Of a stretch of 64,000 bases of DNA, positions 40,963 through 49,940 are shown in pieces. The notes under the pieces were generated by a model. The model saw only the letters and a program-made list of their open reading frames with translations. It was not told the origin of the DNA and searched no databases. A program made the position numbers and the translations under genes. Origin of the DNA: JACMQX01 sp040385105 (GTDB taxonomy: Bacteria > Pseudomonadota > Gammaproteobacteria > Burkholderiales > Burkholderiaceae_C); the NCBI GenBank assembly GCA_040385105.1, contig JAZKHY010000027.1, positions 12,824-76,823 on the forward strand, written 5' to 3'. Every line of letters starts with the position of its first letter. The stretch's first letter is position 1.

Positions 40963-41334
40963 TCAGGAGGTGCTGATGGCGGTGGTGAACGTCAGCCGGT
41001 TGCCGAACGGGTCCCGCACCGACATGTCGCGCGAGCCCCAGGGCGTGTCCTCGATGCCCGGCCGCGCATGCTTGTACTGCTTCTGCGTCAGTTCCTGGTG
41101 GAACGCATCGAGTCCGTCCACCTCGATGCGCATGGCCGCGCCCGGGGAGCAATCGCCATGGTGCTCCGAGATATGCAGGACGCAGCCGCCGCGCGACACC
41201 TGCATGTACAGCGGCAGATCCGGCTCGAAGCGGTGTTCCCAGTCCACCCTGAAGCCGAGGAAGCCGACGTAGAACTCCCTGGCCTTGGCTTCGTCAAAGC
41301 TGCGCAGGATGGGGGTGGTCTTCGCAAAGTTCAT
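40963..41334 (-). CDS. VOC-family protein, bleomycin-resistance-like
   Basis: 123 residues, the size of glyoxalase/bleomycin-binding proteins. It opens KTTPILRSFDEAKAREFYVGFLGFRVDWEHRF and ends VRDPFGNRLTFTT, the standard pattern. Y-M-Q-V-S-R-G-G-C-V-L-H-I-S-E-H-H in the middle lies where drug-binding family members have conserved aromatic residues. The actual ligand is unknown. Separated from the oxidoreductase gene by ~210 bases in which I see no clear feature. Confidence 0.83.
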   Translation of the reverse strand: MNFAKTTPILRSFDEAKAREFYVGFLGFRVDWEHRFEPDLPLYMQVSRGGCVLHISEHHGDCSPGAAMRIEVDGLDAFHQELTQKQYKHARPGIEDTPWGSRDMSVRDPFGNRLTFTTAISTS

Positions 41335-41369
41335 GGCGCAGATATTCCTTCGTCAGTGATCCACCGGGC

Positions 41370-41828
41370 TCAGGCCTCGCTGCGGGTCAATTTGAACTTG
41401 CTGACCAGCAAGGCTGTTTCCACCGCAAAGTAGAAGCCCTGGTAGGCTGGCCGCCAGCGCGTCCACCACGGAATGGCCAGGCGCTCGACTTCTTTGTAGT
41501 TCACCGCGACCGCGTAGACAAGAATGGGTTCTTCCATGCCTGGTGCGTCGTCCAGCCGGATCTGCTGGCCGGGCTGGAGCACCATCGTTCCGCCGCCGGT
41601 ATAGGGCAAAGACCAGCTGGTCATGAAGCTGACGGTGACAGGTTCCAGCGGCTCGTACACGTCGCCCATGCGCGGAAAGCGGGTGCCGGCCGGCAGCAGG
41701 GAGCGCTCATAGTCGCGCGCCCATTCCGTTTCCGGAAAGCCAATGGACTTGCGGGTGCCCGATCTCATCTCGGCGTCCAGGTCGGCAAAAGTCTTGTTCC
41801 AGCCTGGGGGTGCGGGTGGTGTGTCCAT
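41370..41828 (-). CDS. Hypothetical protein
   Basis: 152 residues; I do not recognise the family. It is soluble in appearance, with acidic and aromatic character (WARDYERSLLPAGTRFPRMGDVYEPLEPV near residues 36-64; IPWWTRWRPAYQGFYFAVE near the C-terminus). No signal peptide, membrane helix or metal motif. It lies between a VOC gene and a PPOX flavoprotein gene on the same strand, with gaps of about 35 bases on each side, so possibly in one operon. Confidence 0.65.
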   Translation of the reverse strand: MDTPPAPPGWNKTFADLDAEMRSGTRKSIGFPETEWARDYERSLLPAGTRFPRMGDVYEPLEPVTVSFMTSWSLPYTGGGTMVLQPGQQIRLDDAPGMEEPILVYAVAVNYKEVERLAIPWWTRWRPAYQGFYFAVETALLVSKFKLTRSEA

Positions 41829-41860
41829 GGCTTGAAGTTTGTTGGCCGCGGCGCGTTGTG

Positions 41861-42487
41861 TCAGTACAGCGTCGCCTTCTGCCTTGCCGGGAGTTCCCGG
41901 TCATAGACAGCCCCGTCAATTTCTGCCTCGGTCAAGGCAGCGAGCATGGCGCCTGCAGTGGGGACACCGCTCAATGCTTCAGCATTGACGGGCTCCCAGA
42001 GATTCGAGCGCTTCATTGCGCGGGCGCACTGGAAGTACACGGTGTCAACCTTGATCTCGATCACGCACCTGGGCGGTATGCCGTCCATGGCCATGTCCTG
42101 CAGGAGCTGCGGCGTCACCAGGATGCGCCCTCTGCCGTTCACCCGCAGCGTTTCACCAATGCCCGGGATGAAAAACAGCAAGGCCACGCGCGGGTCTTCA
42201 ACCAGGTTGCGCAGGCTGTCGATGCGGTTGTTGCCGCGCCGCTCGGGCAGCAGGAGGGTGTGCTCGTCCAGGATGGTGACCAGGCTTGCCGGGTCTCCGC
42301 GCGGCGAGGCGTCCAGCCCGCCGGCGCCTGATGTAGCCAGCACCGCGAAGGGCGACGCTTCAATCCACCGCCGGTAGACCGGGTGAAGCCGGCTGACCTC
42401 CTTGCGGGTGGAGGCCTCGCCCACCCCGCCAAACAGCGCCTCCAGCGCGGTCAGGTCGCTGATGGCTTGTGCGTCTGGCGCTGACAT
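41861..42487 (-). CDS. Pyridoxamine 5'-phosphate oxidase-like flavoprotein
   Basis: 208 residues, split-barrel FMN fold. Motifs: FAVLATSGAGGLDASPRGDPASLVTILDEHTLLLPERRGNNRIDSLRNL and VALLFFIPGIGETLRVNGRGRI, the pattern of the MSMEG_1061-type PPOX group. It probably binds FMN or F420-like cofactor and reduces a small molecule; the substrate is unknown. The N-terminal ~40 residues are helical and typical for this subgroup. Followed by aroC upstream on the same strand. Confidence 0.87.
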   Translation of the reverse strand: MSAPDAQAISDLTALEALFGGVGEASTRKEVSRLHPVYRRWIEASPFAVLATSGAGGLDASPRGDPASLVTILDEHTLLLPERRGNNRIDSLRNLVEDPRVALLFFIPGIGETLRVNGRGRILVTPQLLQDMAMDGIPPRCVIEIKVDTVYFQCARAMKRSNLWEPVNAEALSGVPTAGAMLAALTEAEIDGAVYDRELPARQKATLY

Positions 42488-42498
42488 GACCTGGGCTC

Positions 42499-43596
42499 CT
42501 ACAGGAACGAAGCCTGCAACGGCGGCACATCGCCCGCCACATCGCCGTTCTGCGCGCGGTTGCGCAGCGCATGGTCCATGACCACCAGGGCCAGCATGGC
42601 CTCGGCAATCGGCGTGGCGCGGATGCCGACGCAGGGGTCGTGGCGGCCGAAGGTTTCAACCACTGCGGGCTTGCCTTCCATGTCGATGGACTCGCGCGGG
42701 CTGCGGATGGAACTGGTGGGCTTGATGGCGATGGACACTTCCAGGTCCTGCCCGGTGCTGATGCCGCCGAGCACGCCGCCGGCGTTGTTGGTCTTGAAGC
42801 CTTCGGGCGACAGAGAGTCGCCGTGCATCGTGCCGCGCTGCGTGACGCTGCCGAAGCCGGCGCCGATTTCGACGCCCTTGACTGCATTGATGCCCATCAT
42901 CGCCCAGGCAATGTCGGCGTCGAGCTTGTCGAACAGCGGCTCGCCCAGGCCGACAGGCACTTTGGACGCCGTCACACGGATGCGCGCGCCGCAGGAGTCG
43001 CCGGCCTTGCGCAGCGTGTCCATGTAGGCCTCCAGCTGCGCCACGTCGGCCACAGGTGCGAAGAACGGGTTCTCCGGCACATGCGCCCATGACTCGAACG
43101 GGATGACCATGTCGCCCACCTGCGTCATGCAGCCGCGGAACACGGTGCCGTATTTCTGCGCCAGCCACTTCTTGGCCACCGCGCCGGCCGCCACCATCGG
43201 CGCCGTCAGGCGTGCCGACGAGCGGCCACCGCCGCGCGGGTCGCGCAGGCCGTACTTGCGCTGGTAGGTGAAGTCGGCATGGCCGGGGCGGAAGGTGTTA
43301 AGGATGTTGCCGTAGTCCTTGCTGCGCTGGTCGGTGTTGCGGATCATCAGGCAGATGGGCGTGCCGGTGGTCTTGCCCTCGTATACGCCCGAGAGGATTT
43401 CCACCGCGTCCGGTTCATTGCGCTGGGTCACGAAGCGGCTGGTACCGGGGCGGCGGCGGTCCAGGTCAGGCTGGATGTCGGCCTCGTTCAGTTCCAGGCC
43501 CGGGGGGCAGCCGTCAATGACGCAGCCCACGGCCGGGCCGTGGGATTCGCCAAAGTTGGTGACTGCGAAAAGTTGTCCGAAAGTATTGCCGCTCAT
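42499..43596 (-). CDS. aroC: Chorismate synthase
   Basis: 365 residues, normal length. Clear signatures: GNTFGQLFAVTNFGESHGPAVGCVIDGCPPGL at the start, RRRPGTSRFVTQRNEPD, FRPGHADFTYQRKYGLRDPRGGGRSSARLTA and FKTNNAGGVLGGISTGQDL. It makes chorismate from EPSP with reduced FMN, the last step of the shikimate pathway. It is not near other biosynthetic aro genes; aroQ and the shikimate-dehydrogenase-like gene in this window belong to a catabolic operon ~12 kb away. Confidence 0.97.
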   Translation of the reverse strand: MSGNTFGQLFAVTNFGESHGPAVGCVIDGCPPGLELNEADIQPDLDRRRPGTSRFVTQRNEPDAVEILSGVYEGKTTGTPICLMIRNTDQRSKDYGNILNTFRPGHADFTYQRKYGLRDPRGGGRSSARLTAPMVAAGAVAKKWLAQKYGTVFRGCMTQVGDMVIPFESWAHVPENPFFAPVADVAQLEAYMDTLRKAGDSCGARIRVTASKVPVGLGEPLFDKLDADIAWAMMGINAVKGVEIGAGFGSVTQRGTMHGDSLSPEGFKTNNAGGVLGGISTGQDLEVSIAIKPTSSIRSPRESIDMEGKPAVVETFGRHDPCVGIRATPIAEAMLALVVMDHALRNRAQNGDVAGDVPPLQASFL

Positions 43597-43633
43597 GTAA
43601 AGATTCTAGACGCGGCAGCCCATCTCTCCCTGG

Positions 43634-44491
43634 TCACTCCTTCCGGGGTGGCCAAGGGAAGAAACCGCTGGTGCGGGCGATGTACTCCTCATACCCCGGG
43701 CGGCTCTTGCGCATCTTCTTTTCGAGCAGTTTCTTGCCGGTGCGGTTGATGAGCGCGTTGGTCATGCGCCAGGGCGCGAAGATGGTGAGCAGGCCGATCC
43801 AGTGGTCGCAGGCGATGAGGAACAGGCCCCACCACACGCAGGCATCGCCGAAGTAGTTCGGGTGGCGGGTGTAGCGCCACAGCCCGGTCTGCATGATCTG
43901 CCCGGCATTGGCCGGGTCGCGCCGGAAGCGGGCCAGTTGCCAGTCGCCCACCGTCTCGAACAGGAAGCCCGCCGTCCACACCGCCACGCCGATCCAGGCC
44001 ACGACGCCGATCGCCTGGGGCTGCAGCAGGAACTGGCCGACCTGCACCGGCAGCGAGGTCAGCCACATGGACCGGCCCTGGGCGATGAACACATTGCGCA
44101 GGATGAACAGGTTCTCGTTGCCCTTGGCATGCTTGCGGAAGGCGGTGTAGCGCGGGTCTTCGCCATGCCCGCGGCTGCGCAGGAAGATGTAGATGCCCAG
44201 CCGCAACGCCCAGATGCAGGTCAGCGCGACGATCAGCAGCTTGCGAGATTCCACGCCCGCGCCCTGCACATGCAGCCAGGTCGCGACGGCGATCAGCGCA
44301 AAGGCCGGGCCCCAGAAAATGTCCACAATGCTCGCATCCCGCAGCCGGATCGACAGCGCCCACAGCAGGAGCTGGCACACGAGCACCAGCAGCCCAGTCA
44401 TCAGCAGGTTGGCCAGCAGACCGGGCGCGAGCACGCCGGCCACCAGCGCATCGAAGGCCGCGAATGGCGCGAACGCCGCCAGCGCGCTCAC
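43634..44491 (-). CDS. DUF1295 membrane protein (steroid 5-alpha-reductase-like)
   Basis: 285 residues, about six membrane helices. The DUF1295 signature is strong: RLRDASIVDIFWGPAFALIAVATW near residue 45 and, at the C-terminal end, GLWRYTRHPNYFGDACVWWGLFLIA, then RPGYEEYIARTSGFFPWPP. The family is related to steroid reductases and isoprenylcysteine methyltransferases; the substrate is unknown. GTG start at 44491 overlaps the dehydrogenase stop (GTGA), so it is co-translated with the SDR gene. Confidence 0.87.
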   Translation of the reverse strand: MSALAAFAPFAAFDALVAGVLAPGLLANLLMTGLLVLVCQLLLWALSIRLRDASIVDIFWGPAFALIAVATWLHVQGAGVESRKLLIVALTCIWALRLGIYIFLRSRGHGEDPRYTAFRKHAKGNENLFILRNVFIAQGRSMWLTSLPVQVGQFLLQPQAIGVVAWIGVAVWTAGFLFETVGDWQLARFRRDPANAGQIMQTGLWRYTRHPNYFGDACVWWGLFLIACDHWIGLLTIFAPWRMTNALINRTGKKLLEKKMRKSRPGYEEYIARTSGFFPWPPRKE

Positions 44492-45393
44492 GCGGCATCC
44501 CCCACCACGGGCGCCACGAAATCACGGTAGGCCGTCACGGCGTCGGAGAATTCGCGGGCGCCGTCCAGGGACTGGATGCTTTCAATGTCGCGCGCAATGG
44601 CCTCGGCGCTCAGGTCCGCGCCGGCATAGACCAGGCCCTGGCCCTCCACCGTGGCGGCACGCAGGAAGCGCCCACCTGCGGCCACGAAGGTCTGCCCGGT
44701 GACGCTCTGGTTCTGCTCGCTCGCAAGAAAGGCGACCATCGGCGCAACCCGTTCAGGTGCAAGCGCCTCGCGCAGCGCCCCGGCAATATGGTCGCCCGTC
44801 ATCGGCGTGGCCGCATAGGGCGAAATGGCGTTGGCCAGCACATTTTTCGAGCGGCCTTCGGTGGCCAGCGTGCGCATGAAGGCGATGAGCGCCCCCTTGG
44901 CCGCCGCATACGCCGACAGGCCGGCGCCGCCATGCAGCCCGGCCGACGAGGCGCTCACCAGCACCCGGCCGTAGCCGGCATCGCGCATGACGTTCCAAGC
45001 CGCATGGGTGACGTACAGCGAGCCATGGAAATTGACTTCGAGGATTTCAAGGAAATCCTTCATGTCGAACTTGCCGAAGCTGCGCGCCCGGTCGATGCCG
45101 GCGTTGTTCACCACCACATCGAGCCGGCCCCAGGTGTCCAGCGCCTGCTGCACCATGTCGCGGCCCGAGGCGGGGTCTTCAACGCTCGCATAGTTGGCCA
45201 CGGCTTCACCGCCCCCGGCTCGGATCTCGCGCACCACATGGTCGACGGCAGTGAGGCCTTCGGCATCCACCTCGCGGCGGCGGTTGTTAAGCACCAGCTT
45301 CGCGCCGCGCGCGGCCAGGTCAAGTGCATACGCGCGGCCCAGGCCCTTGCCCGCGCCGGTGATGATGGCCACGCGGCCGTCGAATCGGATCAT
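44488..45393 (-). CDS. Short-chain dehydrogenase/reductase
   Basis: 301 residues. Cofactor motif ITGAGKGLGRAYALDLAARGAKLVLNN, then NNAGIDRARSF, and the catalytic Ser-Tyr-Lys in SASSAGLHGGAGLSAYAAAKGAL. The long insertion after the first strand (NNRRREVDAEGLTAVDHVVREI) and the YAAAK context recall the (3R)-hydroxyacyl-CoA dehydrogenase type of multifunctional beta-oxidation enzymes. Next to an acyl-CoA ligase, a hydroxyacyl-CoA substrate is plausible. Confidence 0.9.
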   Translation of the reverse strand: MIRFDGRVAIITGAGKGLGRAYALDLAARGAKLVLNNRRREVDAEGLTAVDHVVREIRAGGGEAVANYASVEDPASGRDMVQQALDTWGRLDVVVNNAGIDRARSFGKFDMKDFLEILEVNFHGSLYVTHAAWNVMRDAGYGRVLVSASSAGLHGGAGLSAYAAAKGALIAFMRTLATEGRSKNVLANAISPYAATPMTGDHIAGALREALAPERVAPMVAFLASEQNQSVTGQTFVAAGGRFLRAATVEGQGLVYAGADLSAEAIARDIESIQSLDGAREFSDAVTAYRDFVAPVVGDAA

Positions 45394-45425
45394 GTGTGTG
45401 TCTTTCGCTTGGGTTGTCCGGCAGC

Positions 45426-47183
45426 TCAGGCCTGCGCGGGCAAAAGCCGCCGCAGCTCGCGCTTGAGCACCTTGCCCGTGGGGTTGCGCGGCAGGCCGTC
45501 GCTGAGCAGCAGGCGTTCGGGCAGCTTGTACACCGCCATCTTCCCGTGCTCGCGCAGCCAGGCCACGAGTTCTTCGAGCGTGAGGCTCTCGCCGTCCCTG
45601 GGCACGACCACGGCGCAGACCCGCTCGCCCAGCCGCTCGTCGGGCCAGCCGATGACGGCTGTCTCGCGCACCTTGGGGTGGCCCTGGATCAGGTTCTCCA
45701 CCTCGGCCGAGGAGATGTTCATGCCGCCACGGATCACAATGTCCTTGGTGCGGCCGACAAAGCGGTAGAACTCGTTGCGCGCGCCGGCGATCTCGAACAC
45801 ATCGCCGGTACGGTAGTAGCCCTGCTCGTCGAATGCTGCGGCGCTGAGCTCGGGCGCCTTGTAGTAGCCGTGGAAAACGTTCGGGCCCTTGACGCGCAGC
45901 TCACCCGGGCGGCCCGGCGCCTCGATGGTCTCGCCGGTTTCGGCATCGACCAGGCGCGACTGCAGCCACTGCGCAATGGTCAGGCGCGAGGCAAAGCCGG
46001 GCGAGCCCATGCGCGGGAAGTACTGGGCGCGCTCGCCGGGGTCGGGCACGTCGCGGTGGCTGCTGTAGAGCGCCGCACCCTCGCTGGAGCCGTAGCAGTT
46101 GACGATATGCACGCCGAACTTCTCGGCAAAGCCGCGCACCATCCACTCCGACAGCGGCGCCGCGCCCGAGGCAATGTGCCGCAGCCGCGTGAAGTCCACC
46201 TGCCGCGCCAGTTCCTCGTTCTGCAGCAGGCTGGCGAGCAGCGCGGGCGTGGCGCAGGTGTAGTCGATGGCTTCCTCGCGCAGCTGGCGCAGGAACACCT
46301 CCAGGTTGAAAGGCTGGTGCTGCACCAGCGTGCCGCCCGTGAGCAGCCAGGGGCCGACCATGCCCGAGAGGCTGCCGGGGTTGGTCAGCGGAAACGGGTT
46401 GAGCATGCGCACGCCGTCGGCCAGTTCGCAGGCTTCGGCCACTGCGCGCGGTGCGATCAGCCACTGGTTGTGGCTGCGCGGCACGCCCTTGGGCAGGCCC
46501 TCGGTACCCGACGTCCAGCACAGGGCGAAGGTTTCGTTGGCGTCTACGGTGTTGGCGGAAAGCCAGGCATCCAGCACGGCCAGCTGGCTCGCCGTGGCGC
46601 AGCCGGGTGTGAGCGACACATGGCCTTCGGCACGGGCTGTGGCTGCGGCCTGCGCATGCGGCACATCGCCCGTGTACCAGGCCAGGACGGTGGCCGGCGT
46701 GCCGTCGGCCGCGGGATGCAGCCGCGACAGTGCCAGGCTGCGTTCGAGCTGCGGGTTGGCGCCGCCGTCGCAGCGCCGCCAGGTCATGATGGCGCGCGCC
46801 CGCGTCATGCCCAGGATGTGGCCGAGCTCATGCTCGCGGTACTGGATGGGTACGGGCGTGATGACCACGCCAACGAGCGCGCAGGCCAGGTAGGCCTTCA
46901 CCGCCTCGTTGCAGTTGGGCAGCTGCATGCACAGCACATCGTCGCGCTTCATGCCGTGCGCCATCAGCATGGCTGCCAGGCTGCGCACCTCGTCCCAGGC
47001 CTGGGCATAGTTGAGCCGCCTCGGCGCGCCGCCCATGAAGGTTTCGCGGTCGGCCGCGTCCACCAGGGCCTCGCGGTCCGGATGCTTCTCACGCAGCGCA
47101 GCCATCAGGCCGGCGAAGGTCTGCCGGCCCCAGGCGCCGGCGGCAGTGTAGTGGGCGATGGCGCCTGCCGGCACGTCGATCAT
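45426..47183 (-). CDS. AMP-forming acyl-CoA synthetase/ligase
   Basis: 585 residues, ANL superfamily. P-loop-like motif CWTSGTEGLPKGVPRSHNQW (Glu where many have Thr), A5 motif NCYGSSEGAALY, A7 motif GYYRTGDVFEI, hinge RFVGRTKDIVIRGG and catalytic Lys in LPRNPTGKVLKREL. It activates a carboxylic acid to an acyl-CoA. The acid is unknown; the operon context with a ring- or alkene-cleaving dioxygenase suggests an aryl or cyclic acid. Starts 19 bases after the TTT receptor stop. Confidence 0.9.
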   Translation of the reverse strand: MIDVPAGAIAHYTAAGAWGRQTFAGLMAALREKHPDREALVDAADRETFMGGAPRRLNYAQAWDEVRSLAAMLMAHGMKRDDVLCMQLPNCNEAVKAYLACALVGVVITPVPIQYREHELGHILGMTRARAIMTWRRCDGGANPQLERSLALSRLHPAADGTPATVLAWYTGDVPHAQAAATARAEGHVSLTPGCATASQLAVLDAWLSANTVDANETFALCWTSGTEGLPKGVPRSHNQWLIAPRAVAEACELADGVRMLNPFPLTNPGSLSGMVGPWLLTGGTLVQHQPFNLEVFLRQLREEAIDYTCATPALLASLLQNEELARQVDFTRLRHIASGAAPLSEWMVRGFAEKFGVHIVNCYGSSEGAALYSSHRDVPDPGERAQYFPRMGSPGFASRLTIAQWLQSRLVDAETGETIEAPGRPGELRVKGPNVFHGYYKAPELSAAAFDEQGYYRTGDVFEIAGARNEFYRFVGRTKDIVIRGGMNISSAEVENLIQGHPKVRETAVIGWPDERLGERVCAVVVPRDGESLTLEELVAWLREHGKMAVYKLPERLLLSDGLPRNPTGKVLKRELRRLLPAQA

Positions 47184-47202
47184 GCGCGTGGTTCCCCCGG
47201 TG

Positions 47203-48207
47203 TCATTCCTGGGCCTTGAAGCCGGTGAGGCGCACGGCCTCGGCCCACTTCTTCGAGTCGGTGGCGATGAAGGCGGTGAACTCCTCGGGGGTGGTAGGCA
47301 GCGGGTACACGTCGTTGGGCAGTACGCGGTCGCGCATGGCCTGGGTGCCCAGCGCCTGGGTGATGAGGCTGTTCAGGCGCTTCACCACCGTGTCGGGTGT
47401 GGAAGCCGGGACGAACAGGCCGGTCCACATGTTGATTTCAAGGTCGGGAAAGCCGAGCTCGTTGAAGGTCGGCACGTTGGGCAGCTGGGCGGCGCGGGAC
47501 TTTGCCGAATAGGCCAGCGCCTTGATCTTGCCCGACTCGATGTGCGGCCGCGCCGCAATGTACGGGATAAAGCCTGCGTTCACCTGACCGGACACCAGGT
47601 TCTGCACCAGCGGCGGCGTACCGTTGAAGGGCACATGCAGCATGCTGATGCCGGCGCGCTGGTTCAGCAGCGCCCCCGCGAAGTGCGACGAATTGCCCGC
47701 GCCGAACGAGCCGTAGGACGGCTGGCCGGGGTTCTTCTTCGCATAGGCAATGAGCTCGGGCAGCGTGTTGATGCCCAGCTGGCTGTTGACCACCAGCAGC
47801 AGCGGCGCACCCATGAAGTTGGTCACCGGCTTGAACGACTTGTCGGGCGAGTACGGCAGCTTGCTGAAGGTGTGCGGGTTGATGACGAACACGCCCATCG
47901 GCCCGAGCAGCAGGGTGTAGCCGTCACCGGGCGCGTTGGCCACAGCCTGCGTGCCGACCATGGCGGCCGCGCCGGGCTTGTGCTCGATCACGACCTGCTG
48001 GCCGGTGGCCTGGCGCATGAACTCGTTGAGCTGCAGCAGCGGGACGTCCAGCGTGTTGCCGGGCGCGTAGGGCGAGACGACCTTGATCGGCTTCTCGGGG
48101 AACTCGGCTGCGGCGGGCTGTGCCAGCAGCGCGGCGGCGCCGGCGAGCAGGGTGCACAGCAGGCGCGGGAGCGCAAGCGGCAATGGCGAAAGGATGCGGG
48201 TGTTCAT
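47203..48207 (-). CDS. TTT-family (Bug/TctC) periplasmic receptor
   Basis: 334 residues. Signal peptide (to ~residue 34, AQPAAA), then the Bug fold: FPEKPIKVVSPYAPGNTLDVPLLQL, IEHKPGAAAMVGTQAVANAPGDGYTLLLG, LHVPFNGTPPLVQNLVSGQVNAGF and VPTFNELGFPDLEINMW. Such receptors bind carboxylates for TctAB-type symporters, but no tctAB genes are present. It likely captures the acid processed by the neighbouring ligase and dioxygenase. Confidence 0.92.
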   Translation of the reverse strand: MNTRILSPLPLALPRLLCTLLAGAAALLAQPAAAEFPEKPIKVVSPYAPGNTLDVPLLQLNEFMRQATGQQVVIEHKPGAAAMVGTQAVANAPGDGYTLLLGPMGVFVINPHTFSKLPYSPDKSFKPVTNFMGAPLLLVVNSQLGINTLPELIAYAKKNPGQPSYGSFGAGNSSHFAGALLNQRAGISMLHVPFNGTPPLVQNLVSGQVNAGFIPYIAARPHIESGKIKALAYSAKSRAAQLPNVPTFNELGFPDLEINMWTGLFVPASTPDTVVKRLNSLITQALGTQAMRDRVLPNDVYPLPTTPEEFTAFIATDSKKWAEAVRLTGFKAQE

Positions 48208-48234
48208 TGGGTTGTCTCCTTGGGTCGGGGTGCT

Positions 48235-49722
48235 TCAGGCCACGGGGGCCCAGTCGCTGCGGATCTCGGACGCGTCGGCCCAGCACGCATGCGTGCCGCT
48301 GCTGATGCGGTGCGGAAGGATGATGCGGGCCACCGGACCGGCCGCGAGGTCGGCCGCGTCCAGCACTTCGCATTCGGAGCGGCCGGTGTTCATGTCGGTC
48401 ACGAAGCTCAGCACATAACCGTCGTCCTCGGCCTTCGAGTTCATGCGCGGCGCCATCGGCGACTCGCTGCCGAAGCGGCCCTCGCCGAACATGTGGCGCT
48501 GCGTGGCGCCGGTGGTGTGGTCGTAGCGCACGATGCCGTCGAACAGGAAGGCGTTCGGGTGCGCGACCATGTTGTACGAGTAGCGGTACGGCCGGCCCCA
48601 GTGGCGCGCGTTGATGGAGCCGAACTCCAGCAGTTCACCGGACAGGCGGCGCTCGCGCGTCTTGCCGGTGCGCAGGTCGAAGCGCCATTCGTACAGCGTG
48701 GGGCCGTAGCGGTCCGGCCCGAGCGTCGCGCCGCTGTTGTCAAAGCCGCGCACGCCGTCAGGCCGCACCGGCACCGGCGTCGCCTGGTGGTAGCCGTGCA
48801 GCACGATCTCGTCGCCCTCTTCCCATGAATTGATCCAGTGCAGCACATAGGTGGGTTCGGCCTCGAACCAGCGCACCGGCCCGCCCGTGCCGTGGCGCGG
48901 AACGACGGCAAAGCGCGAGGGCAGGTCCGGCCGCCAGCCGACCTTGTGGCGCCCCTGGGCCAGCAGGCCTTCGTCCCAGAACAGCGGGAAGTCGTTGAGG
49001 ATGGCAAAGCGCTCGGTGAAGGCCATGTCGTGCGGCAGGCGCGGGCCGGGCAGCTCGACCGGCACGTAATGCACCAGCCGGTTGTCGGCATCCACGGTGC
49101 CAAAGTGCATGTAGGGTGCGGTCTTGCTGTAGTTGAAGAACAGGAGTTCGCCCGTGCGCAGGTCAACCTTCGGGTGGGCGGAGATGCCGCCGCCCGCCAT
49201 GACTTGCCCGCCCCAGGCGTCCACCCCCTCGAAGCCGAGGGTGCGCGCGTCGAGCCGGTAGGGCTCGCCGCACTGGTAGAAGGTGGCCAGCGCCTTGCCC
49301 GCATGCACGATCACGTCGGTGGCGGCACTGTCGCGCAGGCCGCCGCGCGCGCCCCAGCCCGGGCGCTGCGCCAGGCGCGGGTTGTCAATGAGGCCGGCAT
49401 AGAGCGCGCGGCCTTCGGCCTGCTCTTCCATGAAGGCTTTTGTGCGTACAAAGCGGTTGCGGTATTCGCAGCGGCCGCCCGCAAAGCTCATCAGGTGCAG
49501 CATGCCGTCGCCGTCGAAGGCGTGGTATTTTCCGAGCGGCTGGTGCACAGGGTTCTGGGTGTTGCGCAGGTAAACGCCGTCAAGGTCGCGCGGCAACTCG
49601 CCTATCACCTCCAGGTCGGTAGCGTCGTACTCAACATGGTTGGGCTCGAATGCGCCCGTCATGTACGGGTGGCCGTCCGGCTGCAGCGTGGAGCGGATGC
49701 GATCGACGATTTCAGCGGGCAT
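48235..49722 (-). CDS. Carotenoid oxygenase/stilbene-dioxygenase family protein
   Basis: 495 residues, seven-bladed propeller of the carotenoid cleavage oxygenase family. The four iron-binding His appear in GGGISAHPKVDLRTGELLFF, PGPRLPHDMAFTERFAIL, YVLHWINSWEEG and SSGTHACWADASE. Opening region: PYMTGAFEPNHVEYDATDLEVIGELPRDLDGVYLRN. Bacterial relatives split the central double bond of lignostilbenes, resveratrol or apocarotenoids. No signal peptide. It heads a minus-strand operon with a TTT receptor, CoA ligase and SDR, divergent from a tandem-HxlR regulator. Confidence 0.92.
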   Translation of the reverse strand: MPAEIVDRIRSTLQPDGHPYMTGAFEPNHVEYDATDLEVIGELPRDLDGVYLRNTQNPVHQPLGKYHAFDGDGMLHLMSFAGGRCEYRNRFVRTKAFMEEQAEGRALYAGLIDNPRLAQRPGWGARGGLRDSAATDVIVHAGKALATFYQCGEPYRLDARTLGFEGVDAWGGQVMAGGGISAHPKVDLRTGELLFFNYSKTAPYMHFGTVDADNRLVHYVPVELPGPRLPHDMAFTERFAILNDFPLFWDEGLLAQGRHKVGWRPDLPSRFAVVPRHGTGGPVRWFEAEPTYVLHWINSWEEGDEIVLHGYHQATPVPVRPDGVRGFDNSGATLGPDRYGPTLYEWRFDLRTGKTRERRLSGELLEFGSINARHWGRPYRYSYNMVAHPNAFLFDGIVRYDHTTGATQRHMFGEGRFGSESPMAPRMNSKAEDDGYVLSFVTDMNTGRSECEVLDAADLAAGPVARIILPHRISSGTHACWADASEIRSDWAPVA

Positions 49723-49817
49723 TCAGCTTGTCTCCTGGAGCCGCCGGCGCTGCCTGCGGCTCTGTTGAATTGGTTCTGATTTGCAAGCTTAAATTCCTGT
49801 CAATCAAAGCTCAACAA

Positions 49818-49829
49818 GGGATTTCCCTG
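49818..49829. promoter_or_regulatory. Palindrome in the dioxygenase / HxlR intergenic region
   Basis: AGGGATTTCCCT is a 5-2-5 inverted repeat in the 218-base gap between the divergent genes. A direct repeat of TCAGGG on the minus strand flanks it (49829-49841). This AT-richer gap is the likely place for both promoters and for regulator binding; the exact operator is uncertain. Confidence 0.3.
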
Positions 49830-49940
49830 ATGAAACCCTGACAAAAAGGTTCTTTTTAGAAAGTTACAGGGCCGCCACACACTCGCTCTTGCACCCTGTA
49901 CACTGAATTCCTGGCCGCTCTGGCTTGCCAATTGAAACCA

